From the NCBI RefSeq assembly GCF_020509005.1, contig NC_063013.1, positions 4,402,001 through 4,466,000 of the forward strand: 64,000 bases of DNA, read 5' to 3'. The stretch is from Fulvia fulva (Eukaryota; Ascomycota; Dothideomycetes; Mycosphaerellales; Mycosphaerellaceae). A program made the translations under genes and the position numbers. The notes beneath the pieces are model-generated. The model was given only the letters and a program-made list of their open reading frames with translations. It was not told the origin of the DNA and ran no database searches. Shown here in pieces: positions 11,480-21,789 of the stretch. The first letter of the stretch is position 1. Every line of letters begins with the position of its first letter.

Positions 11480-13860
11480 CTACTATTACTACCGTTACGG
11501 CGGTTATTACTTAGGTTATAGCCTAGCGTAAATAGGCGGCGGGCGACATCTCGAAGGGGGTACTAATCGGTGTCGATACGGCGGTGACCTTCTTATTCGC
11601 ATTTTAAGTACCGATTCTAATCGATATATTCCTAGGCGCGAGTAGTATCTAAAGGTTAGATATACTAAAATGCCTAAGGTCGATTAGCCTACTTAGTCTT
11701 AGCGTTCGGGTTAGTGTTATTCCCGCTACTACTCGAAGCCGTATCCTTCTTATCGTCGTTACCCTTAGTAGTCTTCTTATTACCTTAGGTCTTATTACTA
11801 TTACCGGTCTTACCGTACTTAAGGTCGAACGCCTCAAACTTGTCCTCGTAGTTATATAGCGTAGACACGACTTGCTTAAGGGCTATATTAACTATGTCCT
11901 CGTTTATAATACGGTTGTCGTAGCGCGAGTTTAACTTACGGAGTAGGAAGTCCTTCTCGAGTTTCTTTTCCTTCGCGCCGTTATTAAGGTTAACGATATC
12001 GGCGTTCTTATAGAAGGATAGGTAGAAGTCACTAAATTTCTCCTTGTCACCCTACTATAGACTATTAAGCTTAGTTATAGCATTAGTATAGGTATTACGG
12101 GTACCGTAGCGCCGGGCTAGATCTTCTATTATCTTATCTATAGAAGCGTACTAAGTAGTCGTACCTTCCGTAGACTTAGTAAGACTAGGGATCTTGAAGT
12201 CGATATAGGTCTATATACCATTCTTTAAATAGCTCTAGACGTTCTAAAGGGAGTCCTTTATAGTACGGTACTTCGAGGCTTAGAGCTTAGCTTCGGTAGT
12301 ACGCTACTACTCTTAGAACTTAATATCGTTACTCTTTAGATCGAACTTAGTAGGGGCCTTTAGGTTATAAGAGGACTTAATACTAGTAGTTATATTGGCG
12401 TCGTAAGTCGTATATACGGAGATAGGGTTACTATCTAAGTCGGTACTCGGGCGATTCTTCCTACCCTTATAACTACCGTCCTTACGGCTATTCTTACGGC
12501 CCTTATTACCGTCGTCCTCGTCGTCTAATAAGTATGATAAATCCGGGTCCGACTTCTTCTTATTAGGCTTACCTCTATTTTACCGACGCTCTAGTGACTC
12601 TTTAGACTTAGTTCGCTAAGGTAGTAGGTCTTACTTTTCCTTAGACCGGCTACGGTCTATCTCTTACTTCTTAAGCTTAGTAATACGCTTCTCGGCTACT
12701 ACGAGCTTAGTCTTAGTCTCTACTAGCTTACTCTCCGCTACCTTATACTACGTACGATATACCTTCTTTATATCTTTAGCCCTCGTAAGCTCGTCTCGGT
12801 CGATAATAATAGTATTATTGCGCTTAGCGATCTCCTCCTTTAGTCGCGTAATCTCCTCTTCTAGGGACTATCTAGTCGCCTATTCCGTATCGATCACATC
12901 CTCGAGTCGGTCTATCTAGTCCTTAGTATCTTACGCCTTACGGAGGTTAATACGGTTAGCTATATCGAGCGTAGTATTAAGTTTATACGTACGCCGGTAA
13001 TCGGACTCGATATTATAGAGGATCTTATTAAGATATAGTATCTTAAAGGGAGTCAATAATTAGGAAGTGATCTAGTAGCCTAAGGTATCTATAATAACTT
13101 AGCTTATAGAGAGATACCTTCTCTCCCCTTTAGCTTAGATAGACATCTAACATAATCAACATATTAGTTCCTAATATATTACTATATACTCGTACTATTA
13201 GTTAGTTAAAGATTGATCTCTTACTCTACTCTACTACTATCTACCCGTACCTATTTAACAGATCTTATAGATCTACTAGGGATAGTTATTAACCGTCTTC
13301 TTAAACTTGTCTATGTTTAACCCGTTTAACGAGTCGAAGGCTTCCTAGAAGTTGTCGATAGTAACCCTCCTCTTCCTCGGTACCTTAGTACCCTTATCTT
13401 CTATCTTATCCTCGATAAACTCCGCCCTATATAGATTAGCTAAGTTCAGCTCTATCTCGACCTCCTCTTCCTTAATCGCCTTAAGTTAGTCGAACACCTT
13501 CTTATAATACTTACGGTACTAGTTATTCTCGTCGAGGAGCCTATTTACGATATCCTCTTCACGTCCTTAAGTCTATATCGCCGGGTTTAGGCTATCGTTA
13601 TCGGATAGATCGGATAGTAGGGTAAAGAAGGATAATCTGTTAAGGGACGCGCGATGAACGCGTCTATTAGTGTTCTCTATACTTACGCCTAGTACGCCGG
13701 TACCGGTCTGTCTCGCTATTATTACTATATTAGCTATAATCTACTTTAAGATACGACTTAGCGAGTACGATACCTAATCTTAGTACTTCCTTATATACTA
13801 TCGCGGTTTCTCTATAATCTCCCGAATATAGCTTCTCGTATCTCTCTATACGTTAGTAAT
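11480..13860 (-). pseudogene. Gypsy-1 gag, broken
   Basis: This is the structural protein of the virus-like particle. A long charged helical region (about 12520-13000), rich in Lys/Glu/Leu and coiled-coil-like, comes before the capsid-like part (11900-12330). A nucleocapsid CCHC knuckle reads L-K-C-E-Q-E-G-H near 11581-11620, with the first Cys lost. Asn/Ser-rich sequence follows near 11460-11540. Many TAG/TAA codons stand at Gln or Trp positions. The start codon cannot be fixed. Confidence 0.75.
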
Positions 13861-13873
13861 AATCTATTCGAAT

Positions 13874-14058
13874 TGTTATAAGTAGGTATAAGTACGTAGT
13901 CGGGTAAGTTATAAGTCGAATAGATGTTCTATCTAAGGGAGGCGTAGAGGGCGCGAGAGTTATATACGGGCGCTAAGCCGCTAGTCGGATTAGTTAGCGG
14001 GCGCGAGGTCTAGGTACGTACCCGCGGGTTTAAGTAAATATACGCCGGTACGGTAATA
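13874..14058 (-). repeat. Gypsy-1 5' LTR
   Basis: This 185-bp LTR keeps the terminal TG (TGTTATAAG). The primer-binding site should lie just left of 13874, starting ATTCGAATAG on the minus strand; I do not recognise the tRNA. Confidence 0.92.
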
Positions 14059-14111
14059 CTTATTAGCGTTATACTATACGATAGTTAGCTAGGTAAGCGT
14101 ACTATATATAG

Positions 14112-15660
14112 TTAGACTATTATATTAGCTATAGTTCCCTATTCTACCTCCGTAGGTTTACTACTATATTGTCGTCCTCGTTACCCTCGCCCTCGCCTTC
14201 GCTATCCTATCGCGGGGCCGGCGTCGCTAGCGTAGCTACCGGTAAGGGCGCGCTACCTCTATAAGGGCGGAATATCGTCGTACCGAGGCGCGTCTATCCG
14301 AGGCCCTAGGCCCGGGAGTCGGTAAGCGCTAGTCGACCCGCTCCGTATATTAAGCGTCTATTACTATTTAGCCGCCTCTTCTTACTCCTATATATAACCG
14401 GCTAGAAGCCGTCGGCGTCGACTCTTAGATAATATCGTACTATCGCTATTACTATTCCTCCTCTTTCCTAGCGTATACCTAGGCGCGCTCCTACCGCCTA
14501 TTCCGCTACCTAACTCTTTACTCTATATCTACCTATCTACGCCTTATAGTCTCCGCCGTAGTTAGCCTACTTACTTATCTTAGTTTAGGGATATTCGCGG
14601 GTATTATATACCTTTAAGTAGTAGCCGTAGTAGGTTTCCTACTAATAATGCTTTATAGTATACCCGAATCCCTAGTACCGGAAGTACTAGGTTACTATAT
14701 AGGTATAGTCGTACTTTTTAACGTAGTAGTACGAGTAGGCTAGGACTAGTCCCTTCTCTATAGCCTAGATTCTCTAACTATTATACTTAAACGCTAGTAC
14801 AAGCGACGAGTATTTCCGCTCTATTCGTTCCGGCTTCTTTAGCTAGTACGCCCGGGTAATAACGAGGCCTAGGATAGTAGCCTAGTTGTCCTTTACGATC
14901 GCCTCTCCTATCGCTACTAGGCTAGTATCTACTAGGAAGGTATCTACTCGGACACCGTATATAAGGGCCTAGTATACTAGCGTAACCGGCGCTACGCTAT
15001 TCGCGTTTAGTACCTCGACCGCCTAGGCTACGCTCTATAGTAGCGTCGGTCTCCCCGCTATAGTTACGAACGTATAGCGTACGTCTCTACTATTTAGCTT
15101 CTAGGCTATAATAATGTCTTATTTACTAGCCTAGCGTGTCTACTCTACGAGGCGTTAGTACGATAGTACCGCTACCCGCTCTCTTTCTTTAGGGTTGTCT
15201 ATATATATCGTAACCTTACGCTAAACTAGCCTAACGCGGTATATTAGTTACTCTACGGCTACTATAGCCGCTTAGGTATATATCGCCGGCCTAGCTCTTC
15301 CTAGCGCCTAGATCTCCTATAGGAGGTCCGCGTTCGTCACTTCCTTTACTAGCGCTAGCGCCTTTATCACCCGTAGTAGCTCCTAGATCGCTTTAGCTAA
15401 GCTCTCGAGGAGGCTACGGATCGCGCGTTCGTAGAGTAGATTAGCGCTCGCGAGGGTAGCTATAATTTCGTATATAATCGCGGTATATTCTACCGTATCT
15501 ATACCGTGTTTTATATACTAGTTCTTCTAGTTAGTAGCTTATAGTTATTCTAGTCGTTATAGTAGATAGTCTCCGTATTCCGTTTCTCCCGGGCGCGTCG
15601 TCGCTCTACGCGTCCCCCTTCGTTCGCCGCCCTTCGAGGGCGCTCTTTACTTTTACGACG
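14112..15660 (-). pseudogene. LINE-C ORF1 (zinc-knuckle protein), broken
   Basis: This is the gag-like ORF1 of LINE-C. Minus-strand translation near 15260-15560 gives a long helical, Leu/Ala/Ile-rich stretch likely to form a coiled coil. Nearer 14640-14760 a zinc-knuckle array can be traced with the right spacing, but many Cys are now Tyr (for example YFRYQGFGYTIKHY where C-x2-C-x4-H-x4-C is expected). TGC or TGT to TAC or TAT is the RIP change. Stops are frequent. ORF2 begins just downstream, near 14110. Confidence 0.72.
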
Positions 15661-15763
15661 CTATTACCCCTTTGTTTATTATCCTATATAAGTAAGTGTT
15701 TCCCTACTAATAGGCCTTGGGTTACTATATAGGTATCGAATAAGATAGTAGTAAGGGCGGGAG

Positions 15764-15954
15764 TATTACGGTTTACCTTTATATAGACGTACTTCGGTAT
15801 TACGTAACCTCGTACCCTAGCGCGCCCGGACCCTAGATTCGGGCCCGATCTTATCTTACGCTTCTCGCGACTTCTTACTTCTCTTCTTTATAGAACTTAT
15901 TCGATTCTAAGGTATTAATACGTTTACGCCCTATCTTACGCCTTATCCGTACTA
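15764..15954 (+). repeat. Gypsy-4 5' LTR
   Basis: This is about 191 bp, by alignment of its start and end to the 196-bp Gypsy-2 LTR. Shared landmarks are TTACGTAAC at 15800-15808, TAGAACTTATTCGATT, and the end CCGTACTA before TTAAGTTCTACTAC. No partner LTR exists in the window. Confidence 0.7.
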
Positions 15955-16149
15955 TTAAGTTCTACTACCCTTAGATTACCGAGCCGTACGATTATAGACT
16001 ATATATCGCCGCTACGACCGCGTACGACCGAGACTTAAATAGCCGTAGGTACTAATACGACTATCGGACTAGACAAATTATCCTTTATCCTAAAACTTAA
16101 ACTAAACCCTCTTACGAAGGCGTTCCTCCGAGAAGCCCGATAAAAGTAC

Positions 16150-16950
16150 TTAGCGTAGCGTAGTAAGAGGTAGAAGACGAGTCGTAGTAGGATCCGGATT
16201 TCGACGATACCGTAGATATAGAACGACTACGTAATATAGCGTAAGAGATATAGAACGAGACTTAGGGTCGCGGAGATACTAAGTAGGCTCGTTAGTAAGA
16301 GGAAGAACGTTAGCGCTAGAAGTACTAAGAGCTACTACGTAATAAGTATAACCGACGTTAGTCTAAGAAGGAAACTCGACTCCGTATAGGTAGAGAGGAT
16401 AAGACCTTATAATAGGGTATACGTACGTAGAAGGAGAAATATCTTAGCTACCGCTATACGATACCGATTAACTTTATCTAGAAGGGCAAAGAGGTAGAAT
16501 ATAGGCTACGGTATAACCCTAACGAGTTCTAGATCGCTATAGCCGAGGAGCTTTCTCGCTCGGTTACTAAGAACCTAGAAGCCTAGCTAGATATCCTAGA
16601 CGAATACTATCTCGCCTACCTCGGTCTTAAGGAGGTACGGGAGGTATTAACTATTTAGAAGAGTCGGCTATAGGCTAAGGCTAATCGGTATAAGGATAAG
16701 TTAGTATCGCTCTAAGTAATACTCGACGAGCTTAGGGGCGATAAGGACTTAGCGGCTAAGATCGCTTACCTAAAGAAGTTAGGTAAGAAGGCGGCCGCTA
16801 AGATTAAGAACTTACGTAGTTATTATATAGATCTAGCTAGCGAACTCGAAGCGACCTAGACTAAGTTAGCTACTAAGTAGAGCTTAGGTAAGCGTACTAC
16901 CGCGTTTATTACGGATCTATAAGCCTAGCTAAAGGAGTCTTTATATAATT
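16150..16950 (+). pseudogene. Gypsy-4 gag N-terminal part, broken
   Basis: The plus-strand frame gives a gag-like N-terminal region: NPNEFQIAIAEELSR, then a long helical segment (LKEVREVLTIQ, KLVSLQ, LGKKAAAKIKNLRSYY, ASELEATQTKLA) typical of a coiled coil. In-frame TAG codons sit at Gln positions. The C-terminal capsid and nucleocapsid parts are missing or unrecognisable. Confidence 0.62.
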
Positions 16951-17403
16951 CTGTCTACGCGGAGGGGCCGGGGCGGCTAGGATTCGTTATACTTTTCCTA
17001 GGCCCTTAGCTTATTATCGTTAGCCGTTATCTTGCTATTACTAGGTTAGTTATTAGCTTAGCTATTAATAGGTTAGTTACTACTAGCTAGGTTCCTATAT
17101 CGTATCCCCGTTTATAGAGATTTAGGTGTCCCTCGCGAGCTGCCTAATGCTTGCGAGTTAGGCTTAGGATCTAGTCTCTATGTCGCTATACTTTAGCTAC
17201 GGCTAAGGTTAGAAGTTACCTAAATAGGCAATTTACCTCCGCGGCTCCGTAATTTTAGGGTCCTATCGGATAGGAGGTAGATTCCTATTTTCTAGTCGCT
17301 TTCCGTAGCAATTACGCGGCCGCTAGTATAGGCGCGCTACTCTTATTCTCGTTAGGTAATAGCCTTAATAGGCGCTTTCGAATAGTACGTCGTACGAGGC
17401 CCT
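16951..17403. other. Unassigned 450-bp stretch
   Basis: This stretch lies between the last clear gag sequence of Gypsy-4 and the truncated start of pogo-1. It could be read in the gag frame with several stops, but I see no motif. Part of it (around 17141-17180) keeps more TpG than its surroundings. It could be gag C-terminus, the edge of another insertion, or old target DNA. Confidence 0.4.
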
Positions 17404-17415
17404 TAGTTAAGTACT

Positions 17416-18687
17416 AGTCTTAATTAGATAGATAGGTTTATTAGGCGGTATCGTAAGCTTAAGGTTCGTATAATACCTAGATACGATTGTTAGCAAGCCC
17501 TAATAGAAGATCTAGACGTTATCGAGAGGTAGTTCTTATTTATATATAATATAAAGGAGAAGTATAGTATCCTTAACTAGGACACCTATAACTTCGACGA
17601 GATAGGGTTTATAATAGGTACTATTACGTCTTAGAGCGTCGTTACGGGTTTAGAAAGGCGTAGTAGAAAGAGGAAGGTCGTTTAATAGGGTAATAGAGAA
17701 TAGGTAATAGTGATTAAGACTATCTATATAGACGGAATAGCGTACCTACCCTACGTTATTCTTATAGGTAAATAGTATATTAGTACCTAGTACTAAGACG
17801 GCGACTTAGGTCTAGACTAGACAGTCGGGCTAATAGAGAACGGCTAGACTAATAATCAGTTCGGTATACGGTAGCTAGAGCATTTCTAGAAGTATACTAT
17901 AGCTCGTACGACTAGGGTATAGAGACTACTTATTGTCGATAGCTACGAGAGCTATAACTCGAAGGCATTCTAGAATCTATATAAGGAATACAAGATCTTG
18001 GCCCTATATATGCCATCGTACGCCTCGTACTTACTCTAGCTATTAGATATAGGTTGCTATTCGCCTTTAAAGAAGGTATACGGTACTTAGCTCTCGGGCT
18101 TAGTACGCTAGCGTATTACTTATATCGATAAAGTAGAGTTCCTACGCGCCTTCCGGGTAGCCTATGACGCTATATTTAGATAGAAGAACATCCTATCGAG
18201 CTTTAGAGGCGCTAGTTTAGTTCTATTCAATCTATAGGTAGTAATAGACAAGCTTAATATTAAGCTACGTACACTAACCCCTCTAGCTCCGGACTCTACC
18301 CCTTAGGAGTCGAAGATACTACGAACTACAAAAGAATTCGACTCTTAATCGACACTAGTAACGACCAAAATACGTGCCCGGGTAGGTTCATCGCTAAACT
18401 CGTTATAGGAAGGGGTATATTAGCTTATAAAAGGGAGTAGAAAGATAGCGTATTAGATAGCTCTTATATAAAGCGAGATTAGTAAGCTACGTAAGTCTAA
18501 CGAGGCCCTTATATAGCAAAAAGCACGAAAGCGCAAGTATATTTAGTCTAGAGGGTCTCTAACCTTCGATAAGGCGTCGTAATTAATACCTCTAGAGGAT
18601 ACTAGGAGGTAGGAAGTAAGTAGAGAGTCGCTAGATAGTATTCGGCTAGTACTAAGGCTACGACGCTATAAGCAATATAGCGAGTCG
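17416..18687 (+). pseudogene. pogo-1 transposase (DDE), broken
   Basis: This is a DDE transposase of the pogo/Fot1 group. The plus frame starts inside the CENP-B-like DNA-binding domain (VLINWIDRFIRRY) and runs through the catalytic core: YNFDEIGF (Asp at 17596-17598), LLIVDSYESY (Asp at 17938-17940) and LLQLLDIGCYSPLKK (Asp at 18046-18048). The last two are 36 codons apart, giving the DD35D spacing of this group. The tail runs on to 18687 and resumes at 33967 beyond Gypsy-5. All three catalytic Asp codons survive, but TAG/TAA stops at Gln and Trp sites inactivate the gene. The N-terminal helix-turn-helix is absent. Confidence 0.88.
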
Positions 18688-18848
18688 TGTCACGGCCCTA
18701 GGCATAGTAAATGTCTAGCTAGTACGTAGGTCACGTGACCGCGCGTACTAGCGTAGTACCTCGGCTTATATATAGCCTCGGCGTACCTTACGCTCCTCTT
18801 TCCTACGTACCTAGCTACTTTATATCAACACGACTATAAACCGTTACA
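18688..18848 (+). repeat. Gypsy-5 5' LTR
   Basis: This LTR starts TGTCACGG and ends CCGTTACA, with canonical TG...CA ends. It contains a perfect palindrome GGTCACGTGACC and a TATA-like CTTATATATAG (about 18765-18775). Confidence 0.93.
18729..18740. promoter_or_regulatory. CACGTG palindrome in Gypsy-5 5' LTR
   Basis: GGTCACGTGACC is a perfect 12-bp palindrome with a CACGTG (E-box) core, about 25 bp upstream of a TATA-like run. CACGTG is the usual core for bHLH factors; a promoter role here is inferred. It keeps CpA and TpG that are lost almost everywhere nearby. Confidence 0.55.
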
Positions 18849-18859
18849 CTTAGCTAGGT

Positions 18860-19930
18860 CTCTATATCTATAGAAGAGCTACGACGGGATCTATAAGAGC
18901 GTAGATCATTAATTATAACCGTAATAAGAGATTACGGCGTACGATAAAAAACGCGCGACTCGGTATAAGAGACTACTATAGGCTAAGTAGTACCTAATAT
19001 AGTACGACCCTAAGGATAGCGAGGCTCGCTACTAGCTATACGACTAGTAGTATAGCACGAGGCTATATTTAATATATAGACTTAAGGATAAACGTAAGAG
19101 TAGTAGTAGACTACCGACGACGCTATATAGTAGAAACTCGAGAACTTATAGCGCCTAGTTACTAACCTACCTAGTAAGTTCAACTTATACGACCTTCTAA
19201 ACGACGACGAGATCTAAGACGAGAACGGCGTTACTATAGCGGTAGTCGACTACGACGACGACGGCGCGACCGAGGAAGGTAAGGGCGAGGATATATAATA
19301 AGTCGCGAAAACCCTCCGAATTCCCGTAAACGACCTCCTTTAACTCGATATCGACTAGCTCGTCAAGCTCCTAGTAGAGCCCGAGACCGCCGCGGCTATC
19401 TACTTTATCCTACGACGCGCCGAGTAAGAGTATAGGAACGTAATATAGATAGCGACTATCCTCTACGAGTAGTTAGGCAAAGTAGGGTAAGAGCCTAGGA
19501 GATAGAAGAGTTACGACTAATAGATACGTAATAAATACGACACCCTAGTTAAGGAACTCGATAACCTAAAGGCCCGACCTGAGGTATTATCGAATATAGT
19601 AATGTCCGTAGAGATCAGTATATTTACTACGAAGAACGATACCCTAAAGAAGTAAGCTAAGGAGGTACTTTAGTAGTCATCTAATAATAACTCGAAGATT
19701 AAGACCCTCGAATTCAATCTCGATACGTATAAGATAGAAGCTCAAACCTACTAGAACGACATTAAGTAGCTTAACAAGTCATAGTAGACTTAGGTAGATA
19801 ATCTTAAGAAGTAACTCGAAGACCGCTAAGGCCGCTCTCGAGTACGATCCTTACTATTAAATAGGTACGAGTTACGTACTAGTAGAAGACGGCGGATTAT
19901 ACGAAAGACAAAGAAGGACCTAATAGGATA
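18860..19930 (+). pseudogene. Gypsy-5 gag N-terminal part, broken
   Basis: The plus frame from about 19080 gives an acidic segment (FNLYDLLNDDEIQDE, VVDYDDDGATEEGKGED), then a long helical region with IKTLEFNLDTYKIEAQ, DIKQLNK and VDNLKKQLEDRQ that looks like a coiled coil. This resembles the gag N-terminus of the other Gypsy elements here. It stops at the left edge of the Copia-2 fragment, before any capsid or zinc-knuckle region. Numerous TAG/TAA codons interrupt it. Confidence 0.68.
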
Positions 19931-19935
19931 GCGTA

Positions 19936-20088
19936 TATCTATATATAAAATCGCTAGTATTAGTATAGGTAGATACTAGGTGTCTAGATATTTGCTAGCC
20001 TATAGGCTAGTAAACCCTAGTTACGTAATCTAGTTATATAACATACCTATACCTATATAATTGTCCTACGGCCTATATATTCTTAACA
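19936..20088 (-). repeat. Probable Copia-2 3' LTR
   Basis: On the minus strand, an AAGTAGGAG purine run is followed by TGTTAAGAATATATAG, a typical Copia LTR start. No second copy exists to confirm its limits; the left end is set where gag-like sequence of Gypsy-5 stops. Confidence 0.42.
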
Positions 20089-20109
20089 CTCCTACTTAGG
20101 CTATATAGT

Positions 20110-21311
20110 CTCCTATAATCCCTTTACGTAAGCTAGAGCTACCTTATAAAGTTTTAGAACTACTAGCTATTAAGGGGCTTTGTTAACCTATTAGTAGCTA
20201 TGTCCTTTATATAGTAGTAGTCTACTACAATCTTCTTCTACTACTAGAGATGTCTAATATAGTTATATATAACATTAATATACTTTGACCTTTTATATAT
20301 ATAGGCATCTTTAACAAGTATTAAAGCGGCTTAGTTGTTACCTATAAGCTTGACTAGCCTTAGCTCGTTAATAGTGCCCTTACTTACCCTTATACTCGGC
20401 TAGAAAGAGCTCTTTCCTACTAGTTCTAGGCACCCCATTTCCCTAAGGACAGTAGCAAGAAATTGTAACTACTTTGCGGCTACGTTTATAGCTATAAACT
20501 TAGCTTCTATTGTTAATGTTATAATAGACTTCTACTTCCTACTTATCTAGGGCATAGGTAATCTATAAAGGAACTATACGTATCCTAGAATTGAGACTCT
20601 ATCCACTTTGTCTATAGCGTAGTCAGAGTCCGAGTATCCCTAGAGATTGCCCCCTCCCTTTCTATATATAAGACCTAGGTCTAGGTACGACCGTAGGTAT
20701 CGGGAGAGCTTCTTTAAAGCCTTAATATACTACTACGAGGGATTAGTAACATATAAGCTAATTCTTCTAAGGGGGAATACTAAGTCTAGCCTTGTTATTG
20801 TCATTAGCTATATCTAGGTACTATTATGGCTCTAGTAATCCTGTTTGTTACACCTCTTATCTATAGGTGCCGTAGGCACTAAGTGCTCGTAGCTCTCTAT
20901 AGGTAAGTAGGTTGGCGTAGCCTTCTCTCTAGCTATGTTCATCTTAGCTAAGTTAGCGTGGACATAGTGTCCTTAATCAAGCTTTAAAGTGCCTTAGGAC
21001 CTGTCTCTTATAATCCTTATTCTAAGGATCTTCGTAGGTTTACTAAGATCTTTAATCTTAAATACTTTTCTAAGCTCAGCCTTAAACCACTAAACATCTA
21101 ATAGCTTCGGAGCTATAATAGGTATGTTATCTATATAGGTAAGGACTATAAGGTCTCTATCCGTATAGATAAGTAGGTATAGATCTACCTAGGACTAGGT
21201 AAGTCTAATCTTCTCTAGCTTCGTAATATAGAGCTTGTTCTAGTCTCTAGCTACTTGCTTAAGCCTATAAAGGCTTCGTAGGACCTTAAACACTATGTTT
21301 AGAGGTGCTTC
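20110..21311 (-). pseudogene. Copia-2 pol: RT C-terminal part and RNase H, broken
   Basis: Minus-strand translation gives the second half of Copia RT: LRSLYRLKQVAR (family LYGLKQAPR), IRLTQSQVDLYL, LIVLTYIDNIPIIAPK, FKAELRKVFKIKDLSKPTKILRI and GHYVHANLAK. RNase H follows: YSDSDYAIDK, SRKQKSIITLTIEAKFIA and KYINVIYNYIRHL. The RT catalytic YVDD reads YIDN (21126-21137), a GATGAC to GATAAC change. The RNase H core motifs are mostly recognisable. Stops at Gln/Trp codons interrupt the frame. The RT start is cut by the Gypsy-6 LTR. Confidence 0.85.
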
Positions 21312-21756
21312 TGTTAGGGCGAGAGCCTGGCCTATAAGATATAAGGGTGAAAGCGAGAATGTAGGTACGAAGTGTAGATACAAAAGGGTATAGTATAATT
21401 GCTACACAAAACGAAAGACGAAGAAAGTAAGAGAGGCCTAGGGAAGGCTAGATATTTATACGCGACCCTCGCGAGTACGTGTCCCCGTATTAATAGGGCT
21501 AACCCGTACGAAGCCGCGCTTAGTAGCTTTACTCAAAACCTTATTCTAACCTGCCCTACGTTCCGAGTCTTCTACGTGCTTCTTCTAGGGTCTAGCGTAG
21601 TCGCGGGTGCTCGCGGGAGTGCCGTAAGTTATATAGTTACGAGCCGAAGTGAATCTATTAAGGTTTGGTTAAGGGGTAAATTTAGAGGGCTAGGTCCCGT
21701 AGTAAATATTACGGGGCATATAATTCTTAGCGCTTATATACTAAGCTAGACTGTTA
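21312..21756 (-). repeat. Gypsy-6 3' LTR
   Basis: The plus strand starts TGTTAGGGCG and ends GACTGTTA (original end probably CA). At 445 bp it is the longest LTR here and has comparatively few stops, so a spurious 116-codon open frame (21399-21749, plus) runs through it. No second copy is present. Confidence 0.75.
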
Positions 21757-21789
21757 CTTCTTAACGACTTCTAAGCACTCTAAGGCTCT

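Larger units (their letters stand above)
6210..14058 (-). mobile_element. Gypsy-1, complete chromodomain Ty3/Gypsy element
   Basis: This 7,849-bp LTR retrotransposon lies in LINE-C. It is flanked by identical 5-bp duplications CTTAT (6205-6209, 14059-14063) and bounded by two 185-bp LTRs. Gene order on the minus strand is gag, protease, RT, RNase H, integrase, chromodomain. A polypurine tract (GAGGGGGGTAG on the minus strand, about 6395-6406) abuts the left LTR, as expected for the 3' LTR of a minus-strand element. Stops are very frequent, so it cannot move by itself. Confidence 0.93.
2331..15763 (-). mobile_element. LINE-C (Tad1-like LINE), interrupted by Gypsy-1
   Basis: This is a third LINE family, read right to left. 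Its 3' end at 2331 begins with a (TAAA)n tract on the plus strand, so the tail is (TTTA)n rather than poly(A). Pieces are 2331-6209 and 14064-15763, with the complete Gypsy-1 between them. The pieces join inside the endonuclease N-terminus at the 5-bp duplication CTTAT (6205-6209 and 14059-14063). Without Gypsy-1 the element is about 5.6 kb. The 5' end is not defined; it is placed where Gypsy-4 begins. Bases 2350-3400 hold the 3' UTR and probably the C-terminal tail, in which I cannot recognise a domain. Confidence 0.85.
15764..16950 (+). mobile_element. Gypsy-4, 5' fragment (LTR and gag)
   Basis: This fragment starts with TATTACGGT (family start TGTTACGGT) and is related to the Gypsy-2 LTR and leader (39349 onward). 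After the LTR both elements share the 14-base leader TTAAGTTCTACTAC. Only an LTR and the gag N-terminal half remain; no pol or 3' LTR follows. Confidence 0.75.
19936..21311 (-). mobile_element. Copia-2, 3' part of a Ty1/Copia element
   Basis: This minus-strand fragment starts within RT at 21311, where the Gypsy-6 LTR begins, and runs through RNase H to a probable 3' LTR at the left. The 5' LTR, gag, protease and integrase are absent. It keeps more CpA/TpG than its neighbours in places, for example around 20860-21020. Confidence 0.82.

Noticed and set aside
11649..11837. Arg/Leu-rich open frame, minus strand
   Set aside because: It lies in the gag region of Gypsy-1 but in a frame different from the capsid and zinc-knuckle frame.
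21399..21749. 116-codon open frame, plus strand
   Set aside because: It lies wholly within the Gypsy-6 LTR, starts at a non-ATG codon and has no recognisable domain; it is open only because this LTR has few RIP stops.
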